DNA of 64,000 bases, taken from contig FN649728.1 in assembly GCA_000310025.1 (NCBI GenBank), forward strand, positions 6,973,197 to 7,037,196, given 5' to 3'. The position numbers were made by a program, and so were the translations under genes. The stretch comes from Ectocarpus siliculosus. Lineage: Eukaryota; Sar; Phaeophyceae; Ectocarpales; Ectocarpaceae. Every line of letters begins with the position of its first letter. Positions within the stretch are counted from its first letter, which is position 1. Of the stretch, positions 12,641-26,450 are shown in pieces. The notes beneath the pieces are model-generated. The model saw only the letters and a program-made list of their open reading frames with translations, searched no databases and had not been told where the DNA came from.

Positions 12641-15600
12641 TGTCACGTCACGGCAAGTCTCCCATTGCTACCCTTCACCATGCTATCGTCAATGATTTCC
12701 ACGCTTGCTTCCCGTCAACGGGGGCGCGACGACATGTACGAGTAGCTTCGAGTCACGAGGTTGCCGACGGACGGGGCATTTCGTATACTGTCTTCCTCTG
12801 ACGTTACTCAAGGAACATGCCCGTAAGCATTCCCAGACATCCCAAGCGCGTGGTGCCGCCTGAAACAACATCTTGTCTGCACCTACCTCAGATCCAAGCA
12901 AGAACTCGATAGAAGGGCTGGGAGGTCTGCAAGGGCCTAGTCCCGATGCGGGGGGTGGCCCTCCCCCTTCTTTGCTAAGTCCACCTCCAACACCCTCGAC
13001 ATGCGCATTTCCTCCGTTGCTGCAGGCGCTGCTGGTGCTTGTGCTGACATGAGATGCTGTCCCAGGTGGCGGTCCCACGACGAGGCGGATGCCATGCGTC
13101 TTAGCAGTGGTTTGGTGCTGTTGCTGCTGCCGCTGCTTCTGCTGCTGCTGCGCGTCTTGTGGGAGGAGGAGAATGGTGCCGTTGGAGGCGCGGTTGTGGC
13201 CATCTTCGCCATTGCTTGATGCTCCTCCCCAAGGCCCCTGTTGCCGTGGAGATGTTCAGCCACAGCGGATACAGTAGGCAATCAATATCTACTGATGACA
13301 CATGAGGTAGATGGCACAAATTGATTTGATTTGCGTATAAACGGATGCACAGCGGCCTATAAATAGCAACACGATGATCCACTGAACCTGTATTGACAAC
13401 CCGGAATGTGGCACCGTCAAAACGACCGGTGGTCCAAAAACAATGCGAATATCGCACCAACTTGTGGTGGAAGAACGGTTCGTGGATGCCTTACGATTTC
13501 TCAGAGGCCTTGGTTTTCAGAGACAATTCCGGGGCCTCGTGACGATTGGGGTCCAAGCAAGCTCAGACATTGCACGCAATATGTTATCTATAGCAGCAAA
13601 TATAAATCTGGCTTCCAGACTTGACGGCCCTCTCTTTCGAACGGCATCTATCTCGTTCGAACGCAGGACATAACCATACCTTTCTGGCAGGTCCCTTCAG
13701 CCGCGGGGATCGGCGGACGGGAAACGATGCGGCGAGAACACCGGCGTTGAACACTGACTCGTATCTCACGGCACCCCCTCCCGCGCGTCTGCTTCCGACA
13801 CTGTCGACAACGTCACCCCCGCCGTCCCCGTCGGAGCTCCCTCCGAGAGTAACACCCGCGCCACTTGATGGTGATAACGACGAGGAGGACGATGAGGACG
13901 ACGAGGACGAGGACGGCGACGACGACAATCTCGTAAACGTACCCCGGCCGGCGTCTCTGCTTGTGCTGCCGTTGCCGTTGCTGCTGCTGCCCGTCCTGTG
14001 TTGGTAGTCGTTGCTGAACCGAGGGGATCGGCGGCGGGATGACGTGTCGTCAAGATCGCCACCGCCGCCACCACTATCGTCGGTGTCGCAGGATACGCTT
14101 AGATAACCAGCCTCCCTTTTGACGTCCACCGCCGTTGCCGTCCCGTGCCCAGGCGGCAGCCCAGCGCCGGCCTGAGGCGAGGAGAGGCGCTTGTTGGTGG
14201 TAGTGGCGGGGCCGTGGCCGAACAACCGTGTGCCGCCGCCAATTCTGCTCCCGGGAGGGCGTGCGACGCCGCCCAGCTCGAGCCCGAGGACGCCTCGAGC
14301 AGCGGTGGTCTTCGGCATGCCGTTGGAAGCGGTGCCGCCCACACGGCCGCTGGCCGCGCTGTCACCGCCGCTGCCGGATCCGTCACCGCCAGCGAACCCG
14401 CACGGAGACGCGGAGGAACGCGCACCAGATCCAACGCTGCCAACGCGAGGCGAGCGTCTACTCGGCGACAAGAACCCGCCGCTGCTGCCGCCGTAGGTCA
14501 TCGAAGAAAAGCAAGCACCGCCGCTGCCGTCGCGGCCGCCAGCCGTCGTATGCGACGAGGAAGGGGTTTTCGAGGATTCTCCGGACGAAGCACCGTTCCC
14601 GCCGCTGCTACCAAACATTGATGAAGAACTCAGAGCCAGTCCGCCGGCGCCGGCACCCCCGTGGAAGGGAGCGAAGCTCAGCTGCAGCCCAAGGCCTCCG
14701 GACCTTGGGATCATCCGCGCGGCACCGTCTCGTGGGCCGGTCCCGGCGCCGCCGTCTGTGTGGCGTGTTTCGAGTTTGATCTCGGTCGCACTCCACCGAG
14801 GCTCCACCGCCACTCTCGGAGTTGGGTTCGATACATCTGTGGTCGTTGTCAAGCGAGGGGTGAATCCCGGGTACGGGTAGCCGCTGCTAGGGTTGCTGCT
14901 TCCGGTCAGAAGCCGGGGTCCGAGGGTGGTGTCGCCGCTGTTGGCGGCTTCGTCGCCGTGGTCGTACTGTTGCTTCTGCCGTGGCGAAGCGGCGGCATCA
15001 TTAGCGAGGGGAGAGCGGCGGGATGAACGGGGAAACGTGGCTGCGGTTGATCGCCGCCGTTGCTTCTTGCTTTGGCCGGAGCGGACGATGGTCTCTGTTT
15101 TTGTTGCTGGGTCCTCGCCTGTGCAACCTCCTTTGTCCAGGCCTCCCCCTTGCCGGTGCTGGTCGCTGCCAGTCTTTGCCGCGGACGTGGCCACGGCAAA
15201 AGAAGTCCGCTTCCGCTTCGACGCACCACCCCCGCTGCCGACGATGCCCCCGGCCTCGTGGCTTCCTTCACCAACGCCGATCCCGCCCGCCGCGCCGAAC
15301 AACTCCATCGTGGTGGAGGGCGAAGTAGACAGCATGCGAGGCTCTTCCTCTTGTTGTTGTTGCTGCTGCTGCTGCCGACTCAGTAGCTCCGAAGGTGTCG
15401 CAAATCCCTTAGCGTGGGCCGGGCTCTTGTCAACGTCCAGATCAGCCAGAACATGCGCCCCAACCCCACCCGCCTTGGCCACAGCGGCGGGGCGCATCTC
15501 GTCTCTGAGCGGTGGCATACATGGCGCCGCATCTAGCGGGTCCGCTGCGGCCGGGCCGGTCACGGTGGAACGGGGGTCCGTCTGGTGGACCCCCACCGGA

Positions 15601-18600
15601 AATCCTCGACTGCAAGGCCTCGAGCGGCCGTGGCCTCTGTCGCCGCCTTCGCCTCCACCACCACCACCACCACCACCACCGGTGTCCGTACCCAAGAAAA
15701 AGAACTGCGTCCCTACGAGATGGCTGCCGAGGCTTCCCCCGACGACGCTTCCCCCCAAGCTCCCCAAGCTCCCCAAGCTCCCGGCGTCTAGGCTCCCGGG
15801 ACTCAGAGCCGCAAAGTCTCCGGCGGTGAGGCTGTTGTCCCCTGCGAACATTCCGGGGCGAAGGCGGGGGGAGAGGCGACGACCACCGCTGCCGCTGGTA
15901 CCGTCGTGGCCGAGGTTGTTCAAAGAATGCATCCCCTCGAAGTAGCCGGAGAAGTCGTTGCTCCCGATCCCGACGGCGGTACCGCCAACGCCGCCGGCGC
16001 TGCTGGAGTGGGTCCCGGTGCCGAGAGCATCGTCGTGAAGTTCGAAAGGTGGCGGTGAAAAGATGCTCACCGTTGTCGGCGACAGCGGGCCTTCTCGTGC
16101 TTGGTGGCTGCTGTTCTTGAAGCCGGCAGCTGCGGCAACGTCAACGCTCTCTACCCTTGCCCTCCCTGCAGCTTCTGTTGGTGCCCGGGTGCCCCTCGTG
16201 TTGTTGCCCACGAGCCTAATAAACCCTCTTTCGTCCAGCGCAAGGGGACCGCCACCATCAGCACAGCCATCGCTGCCCTGCACCAGATGGGCGTCGCAGC
16301 CCCCGCCGTCCAAGCCGTCGTGGTCGAACAGCAACTCGCCGCAGATGTCAGCGCTATCGAAATCGAAGGCGTGGGGATGTAGCCGGGGCGATCGGCGAAG
16401 AGAGGAAGGCCCGTCGAGGTGCAAAGGGGACATGGGGTCCAGACCCCGCCTGCCGTATTGTGCGGATGATTGCGGTTTCTTTCGAGGGGGGGGGGGGGAG
16501 AAAGGTAAGCGTCATGGCAAGATTAACGATGGGGAGAGTTTGGACGACCAACATTGGCATTGCTTGTGATGATTGAGCTAAGGGAGGAGGGGGGGAAGAC
16601 AAGCATCATGTCGTGGACGCTGCGAGCAAACGGTAGGACGACCAATATTGACAATGAACTTTGTCAGACGGATGCGGAGCGGGGCTGATGCCAGAAGGCA
16701 GAACGCCTCCGTGACGACCACCAACTCGCCTGTGGTGCCGACGTTTCGCCCCGCCGCCTTCGGAGGGCTGACCGTCGGTGGTCTCCACCGTCAGTGCCGG
16801 CCTGAATAGGCCTGTTGCTACTGCTCCTGCTGCTGGTGTTGCGAGTCCTACGGCCTGGTGATGCAGACGGTCATGACAAGGAAAAAAATTACGGTTCGAA
16901 CACTAAAACATATTCTTAGCTTGAATCGCGCGGTGTTCTTCCAGCACCGGTAGTAGGTCATGACGGGGTCGTATGGGTCTTGTTGCGTTCCACCAAGCCA
17001 CGCACAAGGAGCGAACGGTTGCCTAGGTATGGTTTGTCAACACGATGATCCTACCTTACTACTACTGTAAAAAGACTCGCGTGATTGAATATTCTCCGAC
17101 CACTTTTCAGGCATCCCGCGCCACGGCTCAGTTCGACGTTGTTACAGCTGTAGTCCATGGTACCACAACAGCAACCGTGGCATGAACAGACTGCTTACCG
17201 TCCCGCAGGCCCCGGACGCCTCTCCCACGGTAAAGATGGGAGCCATCGCCTGCTGCTTGAGGGACGGAGCGTTGGGAGAAGCGTTGTGTGTGTCCTGGGT
17301 GTCGCACACGAACGCACGGCCAGAGGAAATAAAACACTCGTCTTTGAACTGTCTGACTGCTGTTATCGAATAAACGGCCGCCGTGCAAATGACGAAAGGT
17401 GTCCCTAATGTAAGCTAAATTACGCGGGGTACAGCTGCGGAAAAACCGCAAAGAAAGTAGACAAAATAAGCCAAGACGTCAGGCGGTACATTTGGCGTGT
17501 TGGAGCGTTGAGTTGCGTAGCACCTAATGAAAGGTCCCTAAATACCCTGGATGAAACATGTCTTCACAATTTGGAGATCAGATAACCACAAAGAAAACCA
17601 GCACTTAATCGGCCGCCTCCACCTTTCTCCTCGTTCGATACTACCCCCTGCTTGGAGCAGCAAGTGCTAACCTTGATCGTGTTTGAGTCGAATGTCCCTA
17701 GGCCCCCTTCTACCGACGTTTTCGTCCCTGCTGTGCCCATTTCCGGTAGAAGGTTGTGCGGGCTCATGGCTATGTCGTTCGTTGCGCGGCGGCCGGTATT
17801 GGTGCTGGGGCGGCGGCCGCCTGGCTTGCGACCGGTGGCTCGGGAGGCGCCACCGTTGGCCTTACGGCCGTTCAGCTTTTGGCCGTTAGCCCTGCGGCCG
17901 GCGCTGGACTTGTAGACCTTGGACGAACGAATCTTCGACCGGCGGCCGTTGGAGAGGCGACTTTCGAGCTGAGGATTACCGGAAGAAACACCACTAGGTT
18001 GGTGGCCATCGTGCTGCTGAACGCCGTTGGACGGCTGGTTAACCGGGGGATAGAGACCGACGGTGGTGGCGGCATCGGCCGGGAACACGCCGCCACCGCC
18101 GTAGCCGCCGGTGGAGCCGGCAGGCAAAGTCCGGCCGGTTGGCGACACTCCGTTCTTGCTTTGCTTGACGACCTTGACGTCCTTGGCTTTCTCGTTCTTG
18201 ACAATGGTCTTGGTCTTGTCTGCTACTTTCCTGTGGGGGGGCCTCGCGGCTGCGGTTCTCTGGCAGTGTAGTCCCCCCGTCTTCTCCAAGTTCTGTTTGA
18301 GCTTCTCACGGAATGCCGCCCTTCCACTGCGGGGATGCAACGGCGGAGAAAATGGCGAGGAGTATCGGGGGGGGGGGGGGTCGTCGTACGGGAAGACGGT
18401 GGTGTAATTTGGGAGTTTTTTTAGTTCATTCTAAAATTTATTGGATTCAGTTTACTGAAGGGCTGCCTTTCTTCTGAAAGAGCGTGCGGACAGATTCCAT
18501 GTTGTACATGAAGACAGTGGTAGGTGGGACTCACATGGTTGGGGGCTTGTTTGATAGAGGGGCAAGTTTGAGAGTATAAAACACTCTGTTAATATGCGAA

Positions 18601-18830
18601 CGATTGCGCTCGAGGAGTATGTCCGAATTTATTTGAAACCTTTAGGTCATACTCGGTGGGTTTACGTTTGTGTCTCATCTCCCCCGCGCGTGAAGGAAAA
18701 CCGCGGGAAAGAATACGGTAGAACAGCCTATTTCAGGAGATGGAGGTGCGTGAACACATGTCGTGTGGGACACACAACAATCTAGAAGCTGTGCACGGGG
18801 AAGAAGACCAACACTTCGGAAACGAGCTCA

Positions 18831-18861
<31 letters not shown>

Positions 18862-21800
18862 TCACCTGGCCATCTCGATGGCCGCCACGGATGCACCAAC
18901 GGGTGGCCTCCCGCGCGGCGCCGACGTGACGGTGACCTCCATGCCCTGAGGATTCTGTATAGGGAACAAATAGGGCGAAAAGAGGAAATGATTAACGGGG
19001 GATAGACGGCGGGGGTGGGGGTACTCAAGAAGGCCGGGACGGAGAACACCGAGATTTCGGTAGCTGTCTCAACGCCGGGCGTGGCGGAAGAGGGTTGGGA
19101 CGTTGAATTTCATGGGGCCTTCCCTTTGAGAGAAAATGAAGACGTTGCGTTTGTTACACCATGGAACAGCGGCTCATGGCTCTGACACACGGTCCAGCCG
19201 GAACAAAATATTTTCTTAGACAATCAATCGGACAACCTAGCCGCCGACACCAAAACAAATGACCGACCGCCGTTCGTTCGAGGCTTCCTCGCTCGTCATA
19301 ACACATTTTTTGCGTGAACGGTTTTGCCATGCAATGAAGAATCGAAAGGAGATACTACTGCATCTTGTGCCAGTTGGTAGGGAAGAGAATTCCTCACCTG
19401 TTGGCGAAGCGTCGGGTCTTGGGGTCTCCCGGAGTCTTTGAGAACCGCCTGGGCCGCTTCTTGCGCGCACGCCATGTACCGCTCCAGCTCTAGCATCCGG
19501 TGCACCCCCCCGTGGTGTACAAACACGCGTCGTGGACAATGAGAGATGAAGTTGTCAAGCAAGGGATGATTGTATCGGCCACGAGGAAAGCGAAGAAAAC
19601 AATTTTATTTGTGGGTAGGAAATTGCTTTCTGTCGGTGTACGGTTTTGATGCGGTTCGTTCTGGGGCGTGTGCCATGCGGTGATAGAGCCAGACAACCCT
19701 GGCGAGTGTGAGGGGGGGGGAGTGGGAGGCAAGGAAGTGGTAGCGCTAAGGTGCAAGAAAAGGAAAAGGTGGGCGATCGAGGAAGAGAGAGAACAGATGT
19801 GACCGTACACTTGACCTCGGCATAAGCCTGGGTCTCAACGAGAAGCGTTTTGGTCGCTTCTGCGTGGTGGCAAACCCAACGTTCGGTACCTCCATGCGTG
19901 TTTGCCCGCTGAAACCAACAAGTGCCAAGAGCAAAGGGAAATGAAGCGGGCAAAGATAGTCTGTCCATTCACGCAGTCACATATTCGGGATTGCTGCCCC
20001 AAAGGCTACAGGGTGTAGAGGTAATTTCAGCGGAGCATGGCTAGAGCACGGGACACGCACCCTTTTGGGAACCTCAACAAGTCTGTGTCATTGGAGAACT
20101 TCCTTACCCGCCAGACCGGTGGCCTTTCGCGGGCGTCCCTTCTTTCGACACGCCGTAGCTCCCTTCTCCGTGTTGAGCCCCCCTTTACTCTTTCCTCCGT
20201 TTTTGCCGTCCCTCTCCTTTGCTCCGGCACCAGCACCGGTACCAGCACCAGTAGCACCGGCAACAGCACCGCCACCGGCATCAGTACCGAAAGAAGGATT
20301 GCCGCCGAGAACGCCACCCGGAGCAGGCCACCAACCACTACCATGGCACTCGACAACACCGGTGGCAGGGGCGGCGGCGACGGCGACGGCGGCAGGGGCG
20401 GCAGGGGCGGCAGGGGCGGCAGGAGCAGCAATAGCAGAACCAGAAGCAATGGCAGCACTAGAAGCAGCAGCAATCGCAGCACCAGACGTAGCAGCAATCG
20501 CGGCCGCAGCCGCCGCCGCACTAACGCTGGCGCCAAGAGCAGCCGTAGTTGAGACGCCACCGCCCCCCCTCATCCCTCCCGGGAAGATTCCGTAGCGGGG
20601 ACCAGAAGGAAGCAACGATGACAAGGCTGCGGAGACGGGGGTGGTTGCGACTGCGGCTGTGGCAGGTGACGCCGATGGCTGGGGTGATGATGTTGACGAT
20701 CTTCTCCGCGATGGCGTTGGCGGAGGTGGTGGCTTGGTTCCACCATGAACTTCACGAGTCAACCGACGAACGTTGCGCCGCATAAACGAGTACCTGGTTT
20801 CGGATTTTGTTTTGCCGGGCGAAAGGGTGTGCAGGGGAAGGGGGTAAGGTAGGGTGCACGGAAAAAACGTTATCAAACACTTGCTTCCGGGCAGGAGACC
20901 TGCTTTGAACCCAGCCCTTCGGGGTCCTTGGGATGTGTGTTCTTCGCCGTACAAAGAGATGCGGAATTTGAGTGTTTGTTGGGAATAGGTCCACATGTTG
21001 ACACGGGGTGTCACTTAAAAAAGAGAGCTGGTTTGTCGAATAAAGTAAGATAAATTCGCCACGGTCATGAGAAAATCATGCAAATGAAACTGTATATCGC
21101 ACCTCATGCATCAAACTCACCAGTGGTTCTTCACTTGGTTGTCCGTCCGCCCGGGCAGAAGCTTGGCGATCTCGGACCAGCGGTTTCCGAGCTTTGCCCT
21201 GGCCTCGGCCATGATGCGCTCCTCGTCCGGCGTCCAGGCGTTCTTCTTGATCGAAGGGTCTGCGCGAAACAGTTGCGGTCAGCGTGAGTGAGCTTGGTTG
21301 ACATTATCTTGCTTATGGGATGGTCAGCAGTACATGGTCGGTGGGTAGCAACGTGGAGGCACCGGGCGGAGTAAAGAGGTAGGAGGACCGGCCCTTTGTG
21401 GAACGCAAGAGTCCCGTTGACACAAGGGCATTCTCGTGATTCGTGCGGTAGTCGTAGACGACTTCAGCAGCGTTCTTGCAAGGGCGCTCAACGTCCGGTT
21501 CAATCTACGAACAGGTATAATTATGTTGCACCGCAGTATCGGAATATCGAGCCAATTCTTCATATTTGTTGGTGAACATGAGGGTATAAGGCGGATAATT
21601 TTTCTTTTGGTTGATGGGCACTCCTCTGCGTATTTTTCACGTCGCAACCGGCAGCGGGCAAGACACCAGTATTGCTCCCGTGTTTTTTCTTGAGAGACGT
21701 TTCTCGATAGTAAATACGGCCTACGCCATAGCAATTGGCCTCAAGTGGCGACAGTACGTAGACACACATGTCAGCCTAAACATTAAATAGGTTTTCGTGC

Positions 21801-23625
21801 ACGCCGCAACACAAGGTCGTGAAACATGCTGTCTGCAGCAGCAAAGCATCCATCAATCTCTGCTGTTTCTTTGTTGTTGACATCTCTGCGATTATTGACA
21901 ACTTGCGATGCTTTCATTCGCATGCTTCCTAAGCGCGTGCTTACTTAGGTGGTTGTGCCAGCGCTCCCTGCTCTGCTTCCCGGACCTCCCGTAGATGCCG
22001 TACACGGAGATCATGTTCTGCTCCACCACCGCCCAGTTTTTCGTTCCGTGTGTCGCCACGAGCTCCCTCACGGCGTTGTCGTCATGCTTGGTCCACGGCC
22101 GCCGGCTTCACATCATCAATCCAGTCGCAAGAAGGCGGGGGGAGAGGGGGGGGGGGTACTCATGTTGTGGGTGCCTTAGCGGCCAGACCGTTCACCTCGC
22201 GTCAAGAGGACGGAGCATTGTTTCCACAGGATGGATCACCGGTGACCAATCGTTCCCTCCTACTTTGCCAACGGTGACTTCAAACTGCCTCCCTCTCCTC
22301 TCTATCCTACCGGTATCGCTTCTCGTCTTTTTGAGCCCACTTCCTATGCCCCAGTATAGCTGCCGTCTTCTCCTGACTACAGTATTCCAACAACATCAAC
22401 ATCGAACATGTCAAGATTGACAGCGGCAGCACCACCAGCACTACCACCAGCAACACCAGCAACAAAAATAATCCACATGTACACGCCACCGTCCTTGATA
22501 GCTACCAAAAGCCCTGAACACAACAACAGCAAGTACCTGTGTAGCTGTGCAAAACGGAGCTATTGGAGTCGCCTACCGCGCTCCCCGCACGTTACGTAGC
22601 CGGTGACGTCTTCCAACAACAGTGAGGGTTCGATTTTGTACATGGTGCCAAGCACGAAATCGCCATCAGGAGTATTTGTCGACATTCCCGCCGCATGACC
22701 AAACCATAGCATTGAGTACCGCACAACACCCGCCCGCTAGGAGTAAGAAGGACCGTCAATTCGGGTCGAGGCTCAGGTTCTTATTTCTTCGCTCTCATCG
22801 AGGATAGACTACTGTAAATGATGGCGTTGTGTTTGTAGGGTCCACCGCTGAGCTGTGTATCTTAGTTCCAACTTACGTGAAGAAAGGCCTACGGTAGTCT
22901 ACACTACAACCTCCACCTAAATGTTTCTCACGATGTACAAACTGTTAGAAACATGCTGAACACTGCTGGCGCCATCAGGCCGGTATTTCTGTGCTTCAGA
23001 GCCCTTTGTAAGTGGACAACCCGAGGCATGCGGAAGGATGAGTAGCAAACACGGTTTGCTTTTTGCGGCGGACAGAACAAATTCATTCTTCGGGGAGGGC
23101 AGGAGAGCAAAAAAGACGGCGGGTTGAAGGAACTTTGACGTCATGTACTGTTCGATGTGTGCAGCTCTACAGCAGTAGGTGAAAGCACGGCGAATGCAGA
23201 CAGATATGGGCAGACCGGGCACAATGTACCCGTGAACAGCGTATCGATATGGCTACCGGTCGCTCTCAGCGCTAGAGAGCACGTTATTAACGGTCAATAG
23301 AGCAGGATTCCTACCTGTCGGTCCTGGTGACTGCGGCGGCGGGTCGGAGTGGACGCTCGTCCACGGGGGGCACAATCATCGGAGGCTGTCCAACAGGGGT
23401 GTTGTTGCTGGTGCTAGCGATACTGCTGCCATCGGTGATATCGCCTTTGGTGTCACACGCCTCGCTCGTCTGGAACAATCCACCTCCGGGGATCATGACG
23501 CTCGTACTGCTGCTGGTCTTCTTGTTATGATCGGTGATTGCAGGTATTTCGCTTCCGACACCGTTCGAACTGCTGTGCATCGGTGACGCGGCGTGCGGCC
23601 GCGGCGGCGCCGCTGCTTCTTGCAT
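12510..23625 (-). CDS. R2R3-type MYB-domain protein, very long, about 12 exons
   Basis: Probable DNA-binding transcription regulator in the nucleus. Exons in transcript order: 23625-23315, 22105-21945, 21259-21121, 20793-20108, 19859-19816, 19487-19398, 18945-18866, 18326-17672, 17252-17199, 16478-13680, 13237-12887, 12629-12510; phases agree throughout (about 1,829 residues). ATG 23625 follows an in-frame TAG directly. R2 (about residues 106-157) has its three Trp and ends [13 protein letters not shown]3 (about 158-206) reads [20 protein letters not shown]. The junctions split R2/R3 exactly where the family sequence runs on, so exons 1-4 are strong. A basic AT-hook, KKGRPRK, lies near residue 425, and PRGRP near 485. 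Exon 10 is Gly/Ser-rich with repeated RRSPRL-like motifs; exon 11 is Gln-rich. Exons 5, 6 and 12 are the least certain: exon 6 has a poor acceptor, and if exon 10 is not spliced the protein ends at 13584. Confidence 0.88.
13584..16478 (-). other. Large low-complexity exon of the MYB gene
   Basis: An open stretch of about 960 codons, rich in Gly, Ser, Arg, Pro and Thr. It contains [26 protein letters not shown] and again RRSPRL, spread over its length; such Ser-Pro-Arg sites are plausible phosphorylation or docking motifs. It also carries a (LGS)n run from a 12-bp DNA repeat near 15750-15782, a Gln run (QQQQQQQQ) near 15360 and a poly-Ser run near 13900. The acceptor before 16478 follows a long C-rich tract. 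A good donor (AAG/GTATGG) at 13680/13679 suggests splicing to 13237; otherwise the frame stops at 13584-13586. Confidence 0.7.
18836..18862. repeat. (CT)n microsatellite next to a MYB splice donor
   Basis: On the minus strand this GA run starts directly after the donor GTGAAG of the 18945-18866 exon. Confidence 0.85.
22130..22380 (+). repeat. Dispersed repeat copy 1, tRNA-like head (SINE candidate)
   Basis: Aligns by eye over about 240 bases with a second copy at 40230-40482 in the same orientation. Shared blocks: GCCTTAGCGG, AGAGGACGGAGCATTGTTTCC, GATCACCG, CCTACTTTGCCAA, CTATCCTA. The opening GCCTTAGCGGCCAGACC resembles the D-arm/A box of a tRNA gene, and the later GGATGGATCACC loosely resembles a B box. 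It lies in intron 1 of the MYB gene. Confidence 0.6.
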
Positions 23626-26269
23626 GTCCTACCGGCAGGGCTGCTCTCTGCCAAACCGGAAAGAACTAAGACTCCAGTAGATATGAACCTCCCGCGGTCC
23701 ACAAGCGTGGGCTTGTAGGATGAGACGATTCTCGGCGAGCCAGGCCCTACGACGGCGTGAGGCACAACCCGTCGCACGGCCGCTTGGCACAACTACTGCT
23801 GTGTACAGGGTGTAGTCACGGGAGAAACAGGTACGTTGGAAGCTCTTACGCCCTAACGCGGATAAGCTCGGCAATTGCCGTAGTCACAGCCGCGGTATGC
23901 TGCTACACGTCAGGAACTGGCTACGCGTGCAGAGTGGTGGAGATCAGATCAAGATGGTAAAAAAGATCCCGTGCCGACTTCGTCGTCGTCGAGAAATAGA
24001 TCCGCGCCAAAAGTCAACTTTGACAGTTACAAATTCGTAGGTAGGGGGGGGGGGGGGGGGGCACAGAGATACAGAGATTGACGTTGATGACGAAATTGAT
24101 TTGCCAGACAGACAGCAGCAGACAGACACAGCGCACACGCAGTAGGGCAGCGGCAATTGTCTCACACAACAGGACATTAGACGTCGCTCCGGTTGGCAAG
24201 GGATAGCGAAGGAGGGTGGTAGCAGCTGCATTGAGACTTGGCATCCGACACTGTGCTAGGTCGGTCCCGAGGTACGTACGTTCGGGCTGCCTATAACTTG
24301 AACTCCTCGGCGGATTACAGCAATCTGTGTAGAGCTGACACCAACAGCTATGTAGACATCAAGGTCGTGCTTATGGCGCTCACGAGAGGGGAAGAAATTA
24401 GCCCCCACATCAACAGCGATTTGCCTTGGTCGTGTGTACGGTACATGGGTGTGTTTTTATGGTGACTTCATGTCTGTGAACAAAACACCGTTGCACGCGT
24501 TGTCGACGCGTGCCGCACGATTTTGGAAGTTGCGCCGACTCTCGTCATATCGTGTCACCGCGCGCACCGTATCCATACACCCAGCCTGTCCCACTTTGTG
24601 TCTGCGAGACGCGCGGTGAACAAATGCACAGCACGTGTTTATCTCGGTCGACAAGAGTAGGGGACGATGCACTCTCACTCCCGCGCATATCGCGCGAAAA
24701 AGGGAGACAAGTCGCTGCTTGAACGCATTTCCGAGGGATGGAGGAAAGTTGATGATCGCAACTCGAAACGGTATGCGCCGTACTTCGTTCGCAGAAGCGG
24801 CAGCACGTACGTACTCTAGCATACACGGCGGTACTGCAGCAGTACGTACAGCGGTAGCGAGAGAGCAGGCTGAAGCGCGGGTGCTGCCAAAAGTTCTACC
24901 ACAATGGGCTTCCGTCCCAGTTTGAGGGCCGTCGTGTAGCCGTGGTATTCAAATTCGTTCCAGCAAAACATTCCTGCGACTACTTGTACAGCAGTAGTAC
25001 AAAGACTACTGACTGTATTTCTTTACGTATGTATGCCACGTACAGCATTGCACACGCCACCCAACGGTGATAACATCGTTGGGGTGCCAAAGGTATCGTC
25101 TCCAGGGTTGTTTGTAGGAGGTAGTTTCTTTGGTGGGTCTATTCTCTTTTTCTGAGAGCTGCAATGTTTTTGGGCTCAAGTTTAGCCGAACAACAACCTT
25201 ATCAACGCATGTGTCAAGTCTAGTGGGGGGTGGTATCTTCTGTGGATGGTGGGTAATCCTTGTGTGGCATGCGGAATCACCGACACTGCTGTTGCGTGGT
25301 ATGCATATATGCCACAAATTGTCACAGGTCGCAATATATCTTCCAAAATCACCGCAGTTGTTTATGCTCCGGTCGTTCTACTCCTCTATCATAATGACAC
25401 AGGTGGTGTCATTTAATTTATACAAGTACCACAGCAGTGCATAGCCTAAAGAGGCATACGCGTGATTGCATCTTGCACCATGGTTGGATATCCTACTGTA
25501 ACATATGTGCGTTTTGTGCGTTGTAGCTCACGGGGTCACATACCACGACAACAGTATTTTCTTTTTTTTTGCCCCTTTCCGTCGACTACCGGTAGCTTGT
25601 GCAATCCTGCAGACTTCGTGCGATTGCATCTATCATGTCACATATGCATACCATGGTAAACTGGTGCGTTCCGGGTATTGTCGCTCATCCATGGTAAGTC
25701 AACGCGTTTCGGGTATTGTCCCTCATAGGATTCCTTCTCTGCAGGCGTAAATTACGTTCGATGATGCATGCACTCCGTGCGGACGAAACGCGCCGAACAG
25801 CAGCTTTTTTTCGTCCACGGAGGTTGAAATCGTGTTTGCGTGTGCACATGTCGAGAAACGTTCCTGCCGTCACTTCGAAACGCTTGTTCGTACCAGCAGT
25901 CGTGGTCCCTCAATAGTGCCATTTGGAATAGGGCCACTGCACTGGGGTACAGCACTAGAGTGGCGGTGAATCTGGTGGGCGGATGGAATATCCACGTTGT
26001 TTGGGTGCCGAGTGCCCGGTATACCGTGAATTTTGGCGGGCGCGCACAGGCACTCAAAGTGACCCCGACTGCAGACATACTGCAGTAGCATTAACGTATT
26101 GGCACTGCATACATTACCCCTCGCCTGCTTGCTTTTTTCGCGTTCGCTTTCTCGTTGTTCTCCAGACCCCCTTTTTTGCGCCGTACGGCCAGCAGCGACA
26201 AGTCGAGAAATCGTGCCGCACCGCCCGCGCGTTCTTCCATCCCAGTGCCAATTTTGCTGTTCTTTCCAT

Positions 26270-26450
26270 CTGCTTCGACGGAGGCGTTTTGCTCTCACCA
26301 GAGGCGTTATTCTTTCATCGGAGGCCGTTTCCCGTTTCCGTAAGCGTTTTTCGTTCATCGGAGACATGTTATTTTTCATCGGAGGCGTGTGGGAAGGCGT
26401 TTTTTTTTTCACATCGGAGGCGCTTTTTCTTTCTCGTAGGAGGCAAGGAT
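26270..26450. repeat. Degenerate minisatellite, TTTTTCATCGGAGGCG-like units
   Basis: About seven variants of a unit of 20-28 bases containing CATCGGAGGCG separated by T/C runs. The array ends at an ATG (26449) with purine-rich context. Confidence 0.6.

Noticed and set aside
13621-16569. Many plus-strand ORFs opposite the large MYB exon
   Set aside because: GC-rich antisense shadows; the minus strand has the long continuous frame and consistent splice phases.
20027-20595. Overlapping ORFs of about 171-177 codons on both strands
   Set aside because: Shadows of the Ala/Pro-rich MYB exon 20793-20108.
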